From contig JAWXBR010000008.1 in NCBI GenBank assembly GCA_034440235.1, positions 1 through 36,698 of the forward strand: DNA of 36,698 nt, in the 5' to 3' direction. Shown here piece by piece: positions 25,901-33,479 of the stretch. Origin of the DNA: JAWXBR01 sp034440235 (GTDB lineage Bacteria > Bacteroidota > Ignavibacteria > Kapaibacteriales > Kapaibacteriaceae). The translations under genes and the position numbers were made by a program. The first letter of the stretch is position 1. Every line of letters starts with the position of its first letter. Below the pieces are notes generated by a model, which saw only the letters and a list, made by a program, of their open reading frames with translations, was not told the origin of the DNA and ran no database searches.

Positions 25901-26129
25901 CCGTTACACGAATTGTCAGCGCGCCTGCCGTAATGCCGACGATGTTGTACTTGCCATCGGCTTTTGCGTTAGCGCCCTTGGTTGTGCCCATAACACGAAT
26001 CGTGGCACCGGCAACGCCCTTCTTGTTCTTATCAACCACACGGCCTGTGAGATTGCCTGTAATACCAGCCTGAGCTACAACGGTAGCTACACAAAGCAGC
26101 AACAGGGTAAAGAGGTACCGACGTACCAT
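22986..26129 (-). CDS. TonB-dependent outer-membrane receptor with CarboxypepD-regulatory-like domain
   Basis: 1047-residue ligand-gated outer-membrane receptor. A signal peptide (MVRRYLFTLLLLCVATVVAQA) precedes a carboxypeptidase-regulatory-like beta domain (GNLTGRVVDKNKKGVAGATI to about residue 105). A plug domain with NNFQVRGSRTDETQVQVDG and AEYGNATAGIVNSVVKTG follows, then a long barrel ending in FFGVTFRF with the terminal Phe of outer-membrane proteins. Substrate unknown. No SusD partner is present; the next gene is the giant secreted protein. An EF-hand-like loop lies at residues 1003-1014. The start at 26129 is set by GAGGAG about 8 bases upstream (26137-26141); the frame extends nine codons further but that form lacks an n-region. 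It begins 43 bases after the cargo gene. Confidence 0.9.
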   Translation of the reverse strand: MVRRYLFTLLLLCVATVVAQAGITGNLTGRVVDKNKKGVAGATIRVMGTTKGANAKADGKYNIVGITAGALTIRVTAVGYDTITQTLTLVADQTRELNFTMNEGGTTAADVVVTADKEIIRSTDQGSERVLSGKQLTSIARTNVAAAISLQAGIVASGNNFQVRGSRTDETQVQVDGLTVTDQFTGGLGNSGSTVSAAMPSPFALAQVQAKTGGFGAEYGNATAGIVNSVVKTGSTDKFTGLVNWRKDVPFLFGSAGNGIQAGAPLEDVADVTLDGPLGLGQSTFSLAVRNTFQNHRNIGLQVLDPVGNNLGMMPNNRTWSRNLLGRVKFEIVNNLSLLVGGMYGMLSGERNGWDWMYANDQGMVVSPDGSPILLNGQPQLNGVPERNAKQIVVQEFSSNAFAQINHTLGASTIYDLRFSFNGKTTETGKRKTFGAPDIISGFDLWYPEDNLEQLNDSVFIPGQDKKLDVYDVVRSSGVTEDGFVKIETSKINPLTGYVEGSEDLQATTNPYGLFNYFVAHGNEGGVDFRNARYFQFDGNLSHGIEVGETRHTFKTGFELRLLRLTRHYNASPWNGSPFYDVFGADYGGNLYFDVTDQQSLNAKLLSEEPYSPVTGSVYVQDQIMFKGLVFTPGLRVDYLDARATYRTEFNPFVSFGADSTFLKTGAKLYLSPRISVTYPVSESGRQNINLSYGIYYQAPPFASFYDGFNAYALLQTRALGNPNLEMQRTNQYQVAYNHQLTDDLAFTITGYYRDIYNQSSLAYVAVTPVPYQQRVLSDYGSARGIEVTFQKRTTDHWGLNLNYALASAKGTANDDGFVPPIDPVTSLPAYPVTEFPLNFDRRHRINCILNFEWGNDEGPAIGGISFLEYFSINLTGFWQSGLPYTPSSGGGLAIGNVNSARYPSNWNTELRVLRTIPLDGILGGSAAVDVYLDANNLFNYTGAVAFYPRTGSADYDGTTLNRVPGDFPSTTYFKTADPVNKVTIAATQYDRVGKRLYNERADYNKDGKVTPEESYRGYQAYVQDAVSRRANYQYPRQIFFGVTFRF
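23088..23123 (-). other. EF-hand-like calcium loop near the receptor C-terminus
   Basis: Encodes DYNKDGKVTPEE, matching the 12-residue EF-hand loop at every liganding position (Asp1, Asn3, Asp5, Gly6, Val8, Thr9, Glu12). It lies about 45 residues from the end, probably in a surface loop before the last strands. Confidence 0.6.
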
Positions 26130-26136
26130 GTTTGTA

Positions 26137-26141
26137 CTCCT
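26137..26141 (-). promoter_or_regulatory. Ribosome binding site deciding the TonB receptor start
   Basis: AGGAG on the minus strand within TGAGGAGTAC, correctly spaced (7 bases) before the ATG at 26129 that starts the signal peptide. Confidence 0.8.
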
Positions 26142-26172
26142 CAGCAAGTCGTTCAAATTGTTTACGAAGTGA

Positions 26173-28224
26173 TCAGTGGATGACGCTGAGCGTCTTCGTT
26201 ATGCGGCGGCCGTTTTGCTGAATGGTTACCATGTAAGCTCCTGATGCAAGACCACGGGTCGGAATCAGGATTTCTGCACGGTCGCCAAAAGGTTGAGCTG
26301 AAGTTTGCATGACGATTTCTCCCAAAGACGAGGCAAGGGACACGAGGAGCGCTCCGTTGGTTACGCCTGAAATCAAGATGCGTGTCGATTCGTCAGAAGG
26401 GTTCGGGGCAAGCGCTACGTCCGCTTTTAGTACCGATTCTTCTGGTACATCACTCGGAGCATTCAGTACACTTGTTGCAAGTGAACGTGCATAAATCGAT
26501 GTTAGCTCTGATGCCATTTCAGTATTCGTAACGCGATCACCAGGAGTTGCTGAAGCGCTGTATGCATAATACATATGGTCGTTGACAACTTGGTCGCAAA
26601 GGCTTGCGTACTGACTATTCGCACCCATTTGTGATAGATCTTTAGGAGCTGACCACAACGTTGTACCGGCATACAACTGCGTGCCATATACATGCATCTG
26701 CAAACCTTCTAACGTAACGAGGGTGTCGGTTTCGCCATTCACGTATGTATTCGTCGTATCGACAGTTACAGTCTTCAAGTCACCACTCTTCATCGATCCA
26801 TAGAGACAATACAGATTGTTACTTGCATCCATGCCGAGTTGCGGCCAACGCGATCCGCCATCATAAATCCTGTGATTGATAACAAAGCCTTCGCCATCCC
26901 ATGATCCACCGCCTACACGACCCATGAAGTACACAAACGAAGTATCTGCTGTATTGCCGTACGCAAGGCCAGTGTTCAATAGGTCTTGTTGATCGTGCGA
27001 ATTTCCGTTCATGATATAGATGGTGCTTGCTGTTGGACTACCAGCTGCATCGATATGACCAATGAGATACTGCGGGCAGTAGGCAACAACAAAGTGCGTT
27101 ACGCCATTGGCGTCGATGATGAGGTCCATGCTATTCAGCGGACCCATTGCTGTGTCCGTTTGAATGTCTTGCGTGCCATCGGCATTCATGATTGTGTCGA
27201 CCGGAGTTGTATTTGCCTGAAAGGTTGGGAACGACCTGCGAGTCCAAGTAGAACCGCCATTGCTAGAGTGCCACAACACCAGACTGAAATTGCTATACAG
27301 CGCTACAGAAACCCAGTTGCCCCGTGCCGTGATCGCATATGTATCACCACCATGTCCGTTGAAGGCGTTGGCTGCGCCAGGGAGCTGCTCTGCACCGGTA
27401 AATTTTAACTCGGGCTCCCACGTATCCCCTGCCGAAGTTGATCGGCGATAACAAACCTGGTCGAGGGAATTGGGTGAACCCGGAAATGTACGATTGTAGA
27501 TAAGATGAACATTGTTGGCACCATCGATTGCAGCGCGTGGCCACAGTGCAGAATCAGCAGCTGTGGTTGGGTCTGTCGCAGTTTTTTGGAAATTATCGTC
27601 CGTAAGACCACCATTGCGGTAGAACCGAACGGGTGTGTGCGAAGGTGTGGCAAGTGTGCCGTCGTCGAACTGCACTGCTGAGGGCCAGCCTGCACGCTCG
27701 GCCTCGATCTTTTTCCATGCCGCAATACCAGCGTCAGGAAGGTTTTCTGGATCGGACACATCAACGAAGTTGTAGTGCGAACCACGGCTTGGGTTAAAGC
27801 CAGGTACACGTGATGTAGCATCACGCGTCGAGTCGCTTGCAGCCATCCATAAAAGCTGTATGAACCTATCGCCACCATCTTCGAAATACGTCACACGATT
27901 TGGCATGCACGCATTCGTTTGAAAATCGTAGTACGTCGTACCGACCTGCACGCCGACGCCATTGTCTTGTGTCATTTCAACCAGCTTTGGAGCACGCGCA
28001 GCCATTGGTACGAGGGGCATCTTCGATTCACGAAGTTCGGCTTGTGGCCCGACTATGCTCTGTTTCGAAGACACGGCAGGCATTGCATTCAGTAGGCTCT
28101 TTGCAGAGAATGCTGGATATGCGTTGTGTTTGTTGCTCGTTGTGACTTGAGCGTTGGCTATGCATACCACGCTCATGCTCACTACGACAACCGCAAGTAT
28201 GTAACGAGAAGAAAAACGTTTCAT
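26173..28224 (-). CDS. T9SS-sorted secreted protein, BNR/beta-propeller-like
   Basis: 683-residue exported protein. A signal peptide (ILAVVVVSMSVVCIANA) precedes a body with sialidase/BNR-type blades: repeated short motifs such as RRSTSAGDTWEP, HSSNGGSTWTRRSFP and DASNNLYCLYG suggest a beta-propeller. The final 80 residues are a T9SS type A sorting domain (VALAPNPSDESTRILI, then GLASGAYMVTIQQNGRRI and KTLSVIH), so it should pass the outer membrane through T9SS and be attached or released. No catalytic motif was recognised. It is first in the surface operon: 75 bases after the anti-sigma gene, with a promoter-like pair in that gap, and 43 bases before the TonB receptor. Confidence 0.85.
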   Translation of the reverse strand: MKRFSSRYILAVVVVSMSVVCIANAQVTTSNKHNAYPAFSAKSLLNAMPAVSSKQSIVGPQAELRESKMPLVPMAARAPKLVEMTQDNGVGVQVGTTYYDFQTNACMPNRVTYFEDGGDRFIQLLWMAASDSTRDATSRVPGFNPSRGSHYNFVDVSDPENLPDAGIAAWKKIEAERAGWPSAVQFDDGTLATPSHTPVRFYRNGGLTDDNFQKTATDPTTAADSALWPRAAIDGANNVHLIYNRTFPGSPNSLDQVCYRRSTSAGDTWEPELKFTGAEQLPGAANAFNGHGGDTYAITARGNWVSVALYSNFSLVLWHSSNGGSTWTRRSFPTFQANTTPVDTIMNADGTQDIQTDTAMGPLNSMDLIIDANGVTHFVVAYCPQYLIGHIDAAGSPTASTIYIMNGNSHDQQDLLNTGLAYGNTADTSFVYFMGRVGGGSWDGEGFVINHRIYDGGSRWPQLGMDASNNLYCLYGSMKSGDLKTVTVDTTNTYVNGETDTLVTLEGLQMHVYGTQLYAGTTLWSAPKDLSQMGANSQYASLCDQVVNDHMYYAYSASATPGDRVTNTEMASELTSIYARSLATSVLNAPSDVPEESVLKADVALAPNPSDESTRILISGVTNGALLVSLASSLGEIVMQTSAQPFGDRAEILIPTRGLASGAYMVTIQQNGRRITKTLSVIH

Positions 28225-28274
28225 GCTGATCCCAATAAAGTTCTACGGCGTTCTCCTGTTAGGCAGAAGCCGCG

Positions 28275-28304
28275 CAATATACTACGAAGTAAAGGGCGCT
28301 CAAA
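28275..28304 (-). promoter_or_regulatory. Candidate Bacteroidota-type promoter for the surface operon
   Basis: On the minus strand TTTG (28304-28301), 19 bases, then TATATTG (28281-28275), close to the TTTG/TAnnTTTG housekeeping promoter of Bacteroidota. The upstream box overlaps the anti-sigma stop codon. The predicted leader is about 45 nt. A match by eye, not tested. Confidence 0.4.
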
Positions 28305-29808
28305 GGCGCACTTGTAAGCCGTAAAGAGCAGAAATGACAGTTCCGTATGTACGAGCCATTGGCTGCCCGCCAATAACACCAGTACGGAAGGGTGAGTACC
28401 GCGCCTCGGCGCCCACGGTCAGAGAGACCCCAGCGACGATGTTACACTCGGCCTGCATCCTGCCGTAGGTGAGCATACCGTCTTCGCCGACGCCAGCACC
28501 AAGACGGCCATTCAGCGAGACAATGCCTGTTTTTAGCACCGAGTGCTGAATAAACGCGGCGCCCCATACGGTCCCTTCGCTACTGAAGCTGGTGAGAGCT
28601 TCTGTGCGGTAATTAGACTTCGACGACTCGTTTGGTGATTCGTGGGTGACTTTTGAAAAGGATGTCATTCGGTCGGCATCAAAGGCGGCACGCGTAGGAA
28701 CAACGCCAACACTCGAGACTGCCGGCTCTCTAACCAACGCAAGGATTTCGGTTGTGCTGGTGTACTGCGTAGACCCCATTTCCATACCAACGAATGTGTT
28801 CGTTGTCACACCATACCCAAAACCAGCAGAAATGGTTGTAACGGCTCCCTTCGTCGGTGCAGTAACGCTCTGGGAATACGAGGTCGTAACAAGCATTTCA
28901 ATGTTAGGAACGTCGGGGCCAAAAAACGTATTCTGAGATTCGCCATCCCTCTGGTTTTTTGCAGAAACGAGATCATTACTCGAAAACAATGAATGAAGTG
29001 ATGGAGTTGCAGATCTGTCCTCTGCAGAATTTCCAACTGCGGTTTCTATGCTTGTATTCGAGGTCGTGCCATTCGCGTCAAGGTCTAACGATTCAAATCC
29101 TGTTCTTTGCACTAGCTGATCGGCAAATGATGGAACGATCCGTTCAATTTCAGTTGACGAGATGTTATGGTCAATTTCATTGCCTGCATGACGGAATTCG
29201 CTGGCCACCCGACGAAATTCGTTGGCCACCCGACGAAATTCGCTGGCCAAGACCTTACCCGCTTTGATGGAGACTAGATCTGCGTTGCCAGTAGATTGCA
29301 CCGAGCTCTTCGATGGCTGTGAACCATAGTTCAATGCAAGAAAGTCGCCTACGCCAAGGAACTGATCGCCAAACGGAAGTGCGAGCACGAGCAACATGGC
29401 AGCTGCCGCCATAACGCGACGAACGCCTGAACGTACAACTGGAGCCGCGTGAGCGGCGCCCCTTGTCTTAAGACCCCTACCGAATGACAAAAGATCAGTG
29501 TCTGTGTAAGCGCTGAGGCCGCCTCTTTGTGAATTTGAATGCAGGCCTCTGAACGAACTTGAGCGCATCGATTGGTCTTGCGCACAGACCGTAAGTGGAG
29601 CGTTTGCAATGAATGCAAGAACGCTTTCTTCTACATCGGAAGGAACAGTGGTCACGTCTTCGCACCGCATTGCAATGTGAAGAAGGACGGCAGAATCGAA
29701 AGCCTCGCGAGCATTGGGGTCTGCTGCGAGCATGGCACGAAACTCGACGTCTTCTTCGAGCGAGAGGTCGCCGTCTAGGTATTTCGATATTAAAACGTCT
29801 GGAATCAT
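28300..29808 (-). CDS. Anti-sigma factor fused to an outer-membrane-barrel-like domain
   Basis: 502-residue protein. Residues 1-70 are a helical anti-sigma-type domain (LISKYLDGDLSLEEDVEFRA, then DPNAREAFDSAVLL) without a zinc motif. A single membrane span (RRVMAAAAMLLVLALPFG, about 131-153) follows, then a long Ser/Asn-rich region with three heptads (EFRRVA[N/S]) at 190-209. From about 300 the sequence shows alternating strands (SAGFGYGVTTNTFVGMEMG, GRLGAGVG, AEARYSPF) and ends ALYGLQVRL, like a small outer-membrane barrel. That order matches the dual-membrane-spanning anti-sigma factors reported in Bacteroides: cytoplasmic sigma binding, a periplasmic linker and an outer-membrane sensor. 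Its ATG overlaps the sigma stop by four bases. The anti-sigma assignment is firm from context; the barrel is inference. Confidence 0.75.
   Translation of the reverse strand: MIPDVLISKYLDGDLSLEEDVEFRAMLAADPNAREAFDSAVLLHIAMRCEDVTTVPSDVEESVLAFIANAPLTVCAQDQSMRSSSFRGLHSNSQRGGLSAYTDTDLLSFGRGLKTRGAAHAAPVVRSGVRRVMAAAAMLLVLALPFGDQFLGVGDFLALNYGSQPSKSSVQSTGNADLVSIKAGKVLASEFRRVANEFRRVASEFRHAGNEIDHNISSTEIERIVPSFADQLVQRTGFESLDLDANGTTSNTSIETAVGNSAEDRSATPSLHSLFSSNDLVSAKNQRDGESQNTFFGPDVPNIEMLVTTSYSQSVTAPTKGAVTTISAGFGYGVTTNTFVGMEMGSTQYTSTTEILALVREPAVSSVGVVPTRAAFDADRMTSFSKVTHESPNESSKSNYRTEALTSFSSEGTVWGAAFIQHSVLKTGIVSLNGRLGAGVGEDGMLTYGRMQAECNIVAGVSLTVGAEARYSPFRTGVIGGQPMARTYGTVISALYGLQVRL
29193..29249. repeat. 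21-nt in-frame repeat coding heptads in the anti-sigma linker
   Basis: Two full 21-nt units (29193-29213, 29214-29234) and a 15-nt third (29235-29249), each coding a heptad of the EFRRVA[N/S] type. Unit length keeps both reading frame and helical register. Confidence 0.9.
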
Positions 29809-30374
29809 CGGATTTGTTGTGCCACGGTTGCGAGCAGCTTTCTCATCATCAGGCGGGCGCGATATACGCGCACCTTCGCAAGCGAGAGGTCGATACCAAC
29901 GATAGCGGCTATTTCGAGGTAGGAATGTCCTTCATACTCGCGCAGAACAAGTGCTTCACGCAACGCAACAGGTAGTTGGTCTAACGCACGTTCGATCTGT
30001 TCTTTTAGAAGCACGTCGCTTTGCTGATGCTCACCCTGTGCATGAAACGTCTCGTCGAACGAGATGTGGGCGGCCCGTCTACTACGTAAGTGATTCAGGC
30101 AAACACGGCGCGAAATTGTGAAGAGCCATGAACGAACATTTGTGCCCCGCAATTCCTGCCTGTGCTCAAACATGCGGATGAACGTTTCCTGGAATGCGTC
30201 CTTGGCCATTGCTTCGTCGCCAATCATGTGCCGGCAGAAGCGATATACGGCCGTACTGAACATGTCGTATAACGCTCTAAACGCTCCCCTATCACCGTCC
30301 CTGAAGGCTATAACCAGCGCAACAAGTTGCTCATCGTTTAACGTGGGGGCGGTATGGTGTGTTGTTCCTCGCAT
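29805..30374 (-). CDS. ECF-type RNA polymerase sigma factor
   Basis: 189-residue group 4 sigma factor. Region 2: FRALYDMFSTAVYRFCRHMI, DAFQETFIRMFEHR, then RSWLFTISRRVCLNHLRSRR, which binds core and the -10 element. Region 4: LDQLPVALREALVLREYEGH, then SYLEIAAIVGIDLSLAKVRVYRARLMMRKLL, the -35-binding helix-turn-helix. No region 1.1 or 3. The ATG at 30374 follows an 81-base gap after the YIP1-like gene. It overlaps the anti-sigma gene by four bases, the standard arrangement of a sigma with its own inhibitor. Downstream targets may include the surface operon that follows, but no shared motif was found. Confidence 0.92.
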   Translation of the reverse strand: MRGTTHHTAPTLNDEQLVALVIAFRDGDRGAFRALYDMFSTAVYRFCRHMIGDEAMAKDAFQETFIRMFEHRQELRGTNVRSWLFTISRRVCLNHLRSRRAAHISFDETFHAQGEHQQSDVLLKEQIERALDQLPVALREALVLREYEGHSYLEIAAIVGIDLSLAKVRVYRARLMMRKLLATVAQQIR

Positions 30375-30397
30375 GGGGCTATCGCGTACAGCGAGAT

Positions 30398-30424
30398 GAC
30401 AACGGGTTCGGACAGGAGGTTACA
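30398..30424 (-). promoter_or_regulatory. Weak candidate ECF autoregulatory promoter
   Basis: On the minus strand TGTAACC, 15 bases, then TTGTC, which has the general AAC/GTC look of ECF promoters and sits about 24 bases before the sigma-factor ATG. ECF factors often activate their own gene. The match is by eye and could be chance. Confidence 0.2.
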
Positions 30425-30456
30425 ACTGCCGAAAATTCTTTTTAAGCTCTGTAAGA

Positions 30457-31272
30457 TCAGCGTGTTAGACCTTGTGCAAGGATCCACGAGACAATGCTGC
30501 TCACACCGAAAAAGACGAGGAGAACCGTAAGCCATACGACTGCTCCGACAACATAACCATACTTGCGGTCAAGGCCAACCCACGTGGTGAGTCCGACGCC
30601 AGTGGCCAAGGCCTGCCACACCCCAAAAACATCGATACGCTGAAGCCAGAGGTATAGGAAGGGGCTTTGTAAGGGGTCTACGCCAATGCCAGCATTCATA
30701 CCAAAACGCATGGAATGCATGGCTATATGTATGGCAGAGGTTAGTACGGTTCCGATGATGGCAATGCTGGTTGTGGCAGACACACACACAAATGCCATGC
30801 TGAATGTATACTGCTCGCTCGTGAGGAAACGGCCTAGGAGCATGTACACGCCCGACGAGATAACAATGCTCAGTACAAAGACGAGAAGATTGTTGCCGAG
30901 GAGTGCGGTAAACTGACGTGCTGGTGAGTCGAGTGTAACCACGTCAGTGGATGCAATCGGCGTTGCCGGAGCTAGGGCTGCCGGAGCTAGGGCTGCCGGA
31001 GGCGCAGTGGGCGCTGCGGGAGCTGGTGCTGCTGTGGTTCCGGTGACGACTGCGAATTGTTGCGACTCCTTTACGAGTTGGGGGTCGGAATGCTCCCACA
31101 TTTGTACGCCCGACGCTGCGAACGAACCAAGCAGGACGGCAAGGGCAAATGTTGCCGCTGCCGCCCGTGTGGTGGTTTCGTGTAATCGCCATGGTGCGCG
31201 TATGGCGAACCAAAGCGCTCGTAGTGCAAGGACTGAACGCACGTTACTGTTTACTAACAGGAACGAAGACAT
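30457..31272 (-). CDS. YIP1-like multi-spanning membrane protein
   Basis: 271-residue inner-membrane protein with about five hydrophobic spans: near 40-57, 128-150, 155-185, 215-232 and 240-262. The layout and APWRLHETTTR opening resemble bacterial YIP1-family proteins, whose function is poorly known. Between the first and second spans is an Ala/Pro-rich linker (about 79-106) containing a 15-nt repeat. The ATG at 31272 lies inside the M16 gene and overlaps it by 29 bases in another frame; a GTG at 31242, just past that stop, is an alternative start that would trim ten residues. Either way it is coupled to the protease genes. Confidence 0.65.
   Translation of the reverse strand: MSSFLLVNSNVRSVLALRALWFAIRAPWRLHETTTRAAAATFALAVLLGSFAASGVQMWEHSDPQLVKESQQFAVVTGTTAAPAPAAPTAPPAALAPAALAPATPIASTDVVTLDSPARQFTALLGNNLLVFVLSIVISSGVYMLLGRFLTSEQYTFSMAFVCVSATTSIAIIGTVLTSAIHIAMHSMRFGMNAGIGVDPLQSPFLYLWLQRIDVFGVWQALATGVGLTTWVGLDRKYGYVVGAVVWLTVLLVFFGVSSIVSWILAQGLTR
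30965..31000. repeat. 15-nt in-frame repeat in the YIP1-like linker
   Basis: Two perfect 15-nt units (30965-30979, 30980-30994) and a partial third encode APAAL-type pentapeptides in the Ala/Pro-rich loop. Confidence 0.9.
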
Positions 31273-33472
31273 CGTCGGCTAACGGAGTGTTCAGTGTGTA
31301 TGAACCCTTCGTCGTCATCGAATACAATGCATTTGTTCGCTTGATTGTTTTTGGAAGCATGATGCCATCAAGCAGTACGTAGTCTTCGAAGCGAGTGACA
31401 GTTGTGATCGGACCTTGCGGCGAAGGCTCTTCTTGCTCCGACATGACAAGTAATTTGTTCTGGTCGTCGAAATAGTAACGTTCGTTACGTTTTAGTGGAG
31501 AGACCGCGTCTACGACGACCATGCCGTTCTGTTTGCCCTTGACAGTGAGCATGTACTTGTCGGCCTTCCACATAACGAGCGGGAAAAGCCGAGCATCGAG
31601 AAGAAACTGTGGAATTTCTTCGCCGCTGGCTTGAGAGGCCGGACCTCCGGACATAGCAACCCACGCGGATGAACCGTCTACCCATTGCTGCTGCTTTAGC
31701 ATTGGCAGGTCGATACTGTTGACTTCCTTATTCGGCACTTTCAGTTTGCGTGAGTATGTGCCCTTCATGGCCTGACCCTGAAATACAAACTCGGCCTGCG
31801 CATCGTACGTAAGTGTTTGAATTTTGTCCAACGACGCACGCCCACCCATTGCACCGACATACGCGTCGACAATCTCTTCTGCACTCGACGATACAGGTGT
31901 TAATGCTTCTGCAGTCGCTGGTGCTAGGTCCATTGTAAATTCTTTTACTGGTCCGAACTGCTCGAGTTTTTCCTTTACGTCCGGACTTCCCACAACGATA
32001 ATACGCAAGTCGAACATGCCCAGGTACTGCGTTGCTGCGCCCTGAACATCGGCACTCGTAAGTCGCTCAATACGGTCGGTGTAATTAATAACATCGTCGA
32101 TTGGCACATCGTTCAACCACGACGATTGAAGAATAGCTGCAACGTTTGTTGGTCGTTCGAATGCAAGGCGATATTGGCCAACTTCGAAGGCTTTGCGGCG
32201 CAAGAGCTGATCTTCATCAGGACCTTCACTGCCGAGTTTGCGCAGTTCACGCAGAATAACATGGATGGCCGAGTCGGTGACAGAGGAACGCACTTCCGCA
32301 CCCAGTGCGATTCGGTTATACCGACGTCCGCTTGTTGTGAACCCAAATGGAGAATACGTGTACGAGTACGTTTCGCGCAATGTGTTAAATAACACACTAC
32401 CGAATCCCGAGCCCATGTAATCTGTCGTTAGACTAACAGCATCGTAATCAGAAGCACGCAATGCCGGTGCAGCAGCACCAACAATCACAGCACTCTGCAC
32501 CGCCCCTTTACGAGGAATGAAATACACACCAGCAGGTTCAGTTTTTATATCAGCTACGACGACTTCTGGAGCATCGCCCTTCGTCCAACTACCCAAATGT
32601 GTGTTCAGCCATTGCTTTACTTCTGCCGCGTTTACGTCTCCAACAATTGCGATCGACGAGCGGTTCGGACGTAAGAATGACGTATGAAAGTTTGCAATGT
32701 CATCGCGTTTTACAGCTTGCACTGACTGTTCGGTGCGGCGGCGTGCGAGCGGACTCTCCATGCCGTAGACAACCTTGCGCGAAAGTGCCTGCGCCATCTC
32801 GACTGGTCGCGAGCGTTCGTACGCAACATTCGCAACAAACTGTTTCTGAATCTTTGCCATTTCGTCTTCTGGGAACGTAGGTGTGCGAACCATTTCACCT
32901 AGCAGTCCAAAGAGCAGTTTTGCATGTTTCTTTAACGACGAACCGCTAATGGTTAATGCTTCGCCGGCGACGTTTACACCGATGGATGCACCAACACCAT
33001 CGAGCGACTCCGCAATCTGCTTTGCTGTGTGCTCCTTCGTGCCCTTCGAAAGCATGTCGCCCATCATGGCAGCAGTGCCCTCTTTATTCGCTGGGTCGGA
33101 AACATCTCCAGAGCGATTGATCAGTGAGAATGTTAGTGTTGGTTGCTCGTGGTTTTCTACCACGAACACATGAAGTCCGTTGGACAGTGTAAACTCCTGA
33201 TACGTCGGAAACGCAAACGCCGTTGCTTGCAAGGGTTTGGGCATTGTCTTCAAATCGGGTGGATCGATTTGATATATGTCGATAGCCGCATCTGGCATCG
33301 ACGCATTGCCCGAAGCTTTTTTCCTTGTGGTAGTGGCCTTCTTCGTGGCAGCAGACTTCGTCGTCGTAGCAGGCTTCTTCGTCTTCGATGTCTGTGCTGT
33401 TGCGATTCCAGGAAGTACAAGTGCTATCGAAAGTAGTGTTAGAGCTGTACGCGTAAACAAGTTTGAATTCAT
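31244..33472 (-). CDS. M16-family protein lacking the zinc motif (non-catalytic partner)
   Basis: 742-residue exported insulinase-like protein. A signal peptide (LLSIALVLPGIATA) precedes a Lys/Thr/Ala-rich segment (about 28-55). The M16 N-terminal domain follows (FTLSNGLHVFVVENHEQPTL), but where HxxEH should be it reads EGTAAMMGDMLSKGT, so no zinc can be bound. The second M16 domain is present (GSGFGSVLFNTLRE, then YSYTYSPFGF). The last 190 residues form an extra domain (DAYVGAMGGRASLDKIQTLT onward) resembling the LolA-like beta domain often attached to such proteins. It starts seven bases after the active M16 gene, the usual active/inactive heterodimer arrangement of paired bacterial M16B proteases. 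Periplasmic location likely. Confidence 0.85.
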   Translation of the reverse strand: MNSNLFTRTALTLLSIALVLPGIATAQTSKTKKPATTTKSAATKKATTTRKKASGNASMPDAAIDIYQIDPPDLKTMPKPLQATAFAFPTYQEFTLSNGLHVFVVENHEQPTLTFSLINRSGDVSDPANKEGTAAMMGDMLSKGTKEHTAKQIAESLDGVGASIGVNVAGEALTISGSSLKKHAKLLFGLLGEMVRTPTFPEDEMAKIQKQFVANVAYERSRPVEMAQALSRKVVYGMESPLARRRTEQSVQAVKRDDIANFHTSFLRPNRSSIAIVGDVNAAEVKQWLNTHLGSWTKGDAPEVVVADIKTEPAGVYFIPRKGAVQSAVIVGAAAPALRASDYDAVSLTTDYMGSGFGSVLFNTLRETYSYTYSPFGFTTSGRRYNRIALGAEVRSSVTDSAIHVILRELRKLGSEGPDEDQLLRRKAFEVGQYRLAFERPTNVAAILQSSWLNDVPIDDVINYTDRIERLTSADVQGAATQYLGMFDLRIIVVGSPDVKEKLEQFGPVKEFTMDLAPATAEALTPVSSSAEEIVDAYVGAMGGRASLDKIQTLTYDAQAEFVFQGQAMKGTYSRKLKVPNKEVNSIDLPMLKQQQWVDGSSAWVAMSGGPASQASGEEIPQFLLDARLFPLVMWKADKYMLTVKGKQNGMVVVDAVSPLKRNERYYFDDQNKLLVMSEQEEPSPQGPITTVTRFEDYVLLDGIMLPKTIKRTNALYSMTTKGSYTLNTPLADDVFVPVSKQ

Positions 33473-33479
33473 AGTGGTC

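Noticed and set aside
26130..26156. Nine-codon longer start for the TonB receptor
   Set aside because: The ribosome site lies downstream of that ATG and the signal peptide begins properly at 26129.
30375..30456. Small RNA or terminator between the YIP1-like and sigma genes
   Set aside because: No convincing stem with a T-run; only a weak ECF-promoter-like pair was kept.
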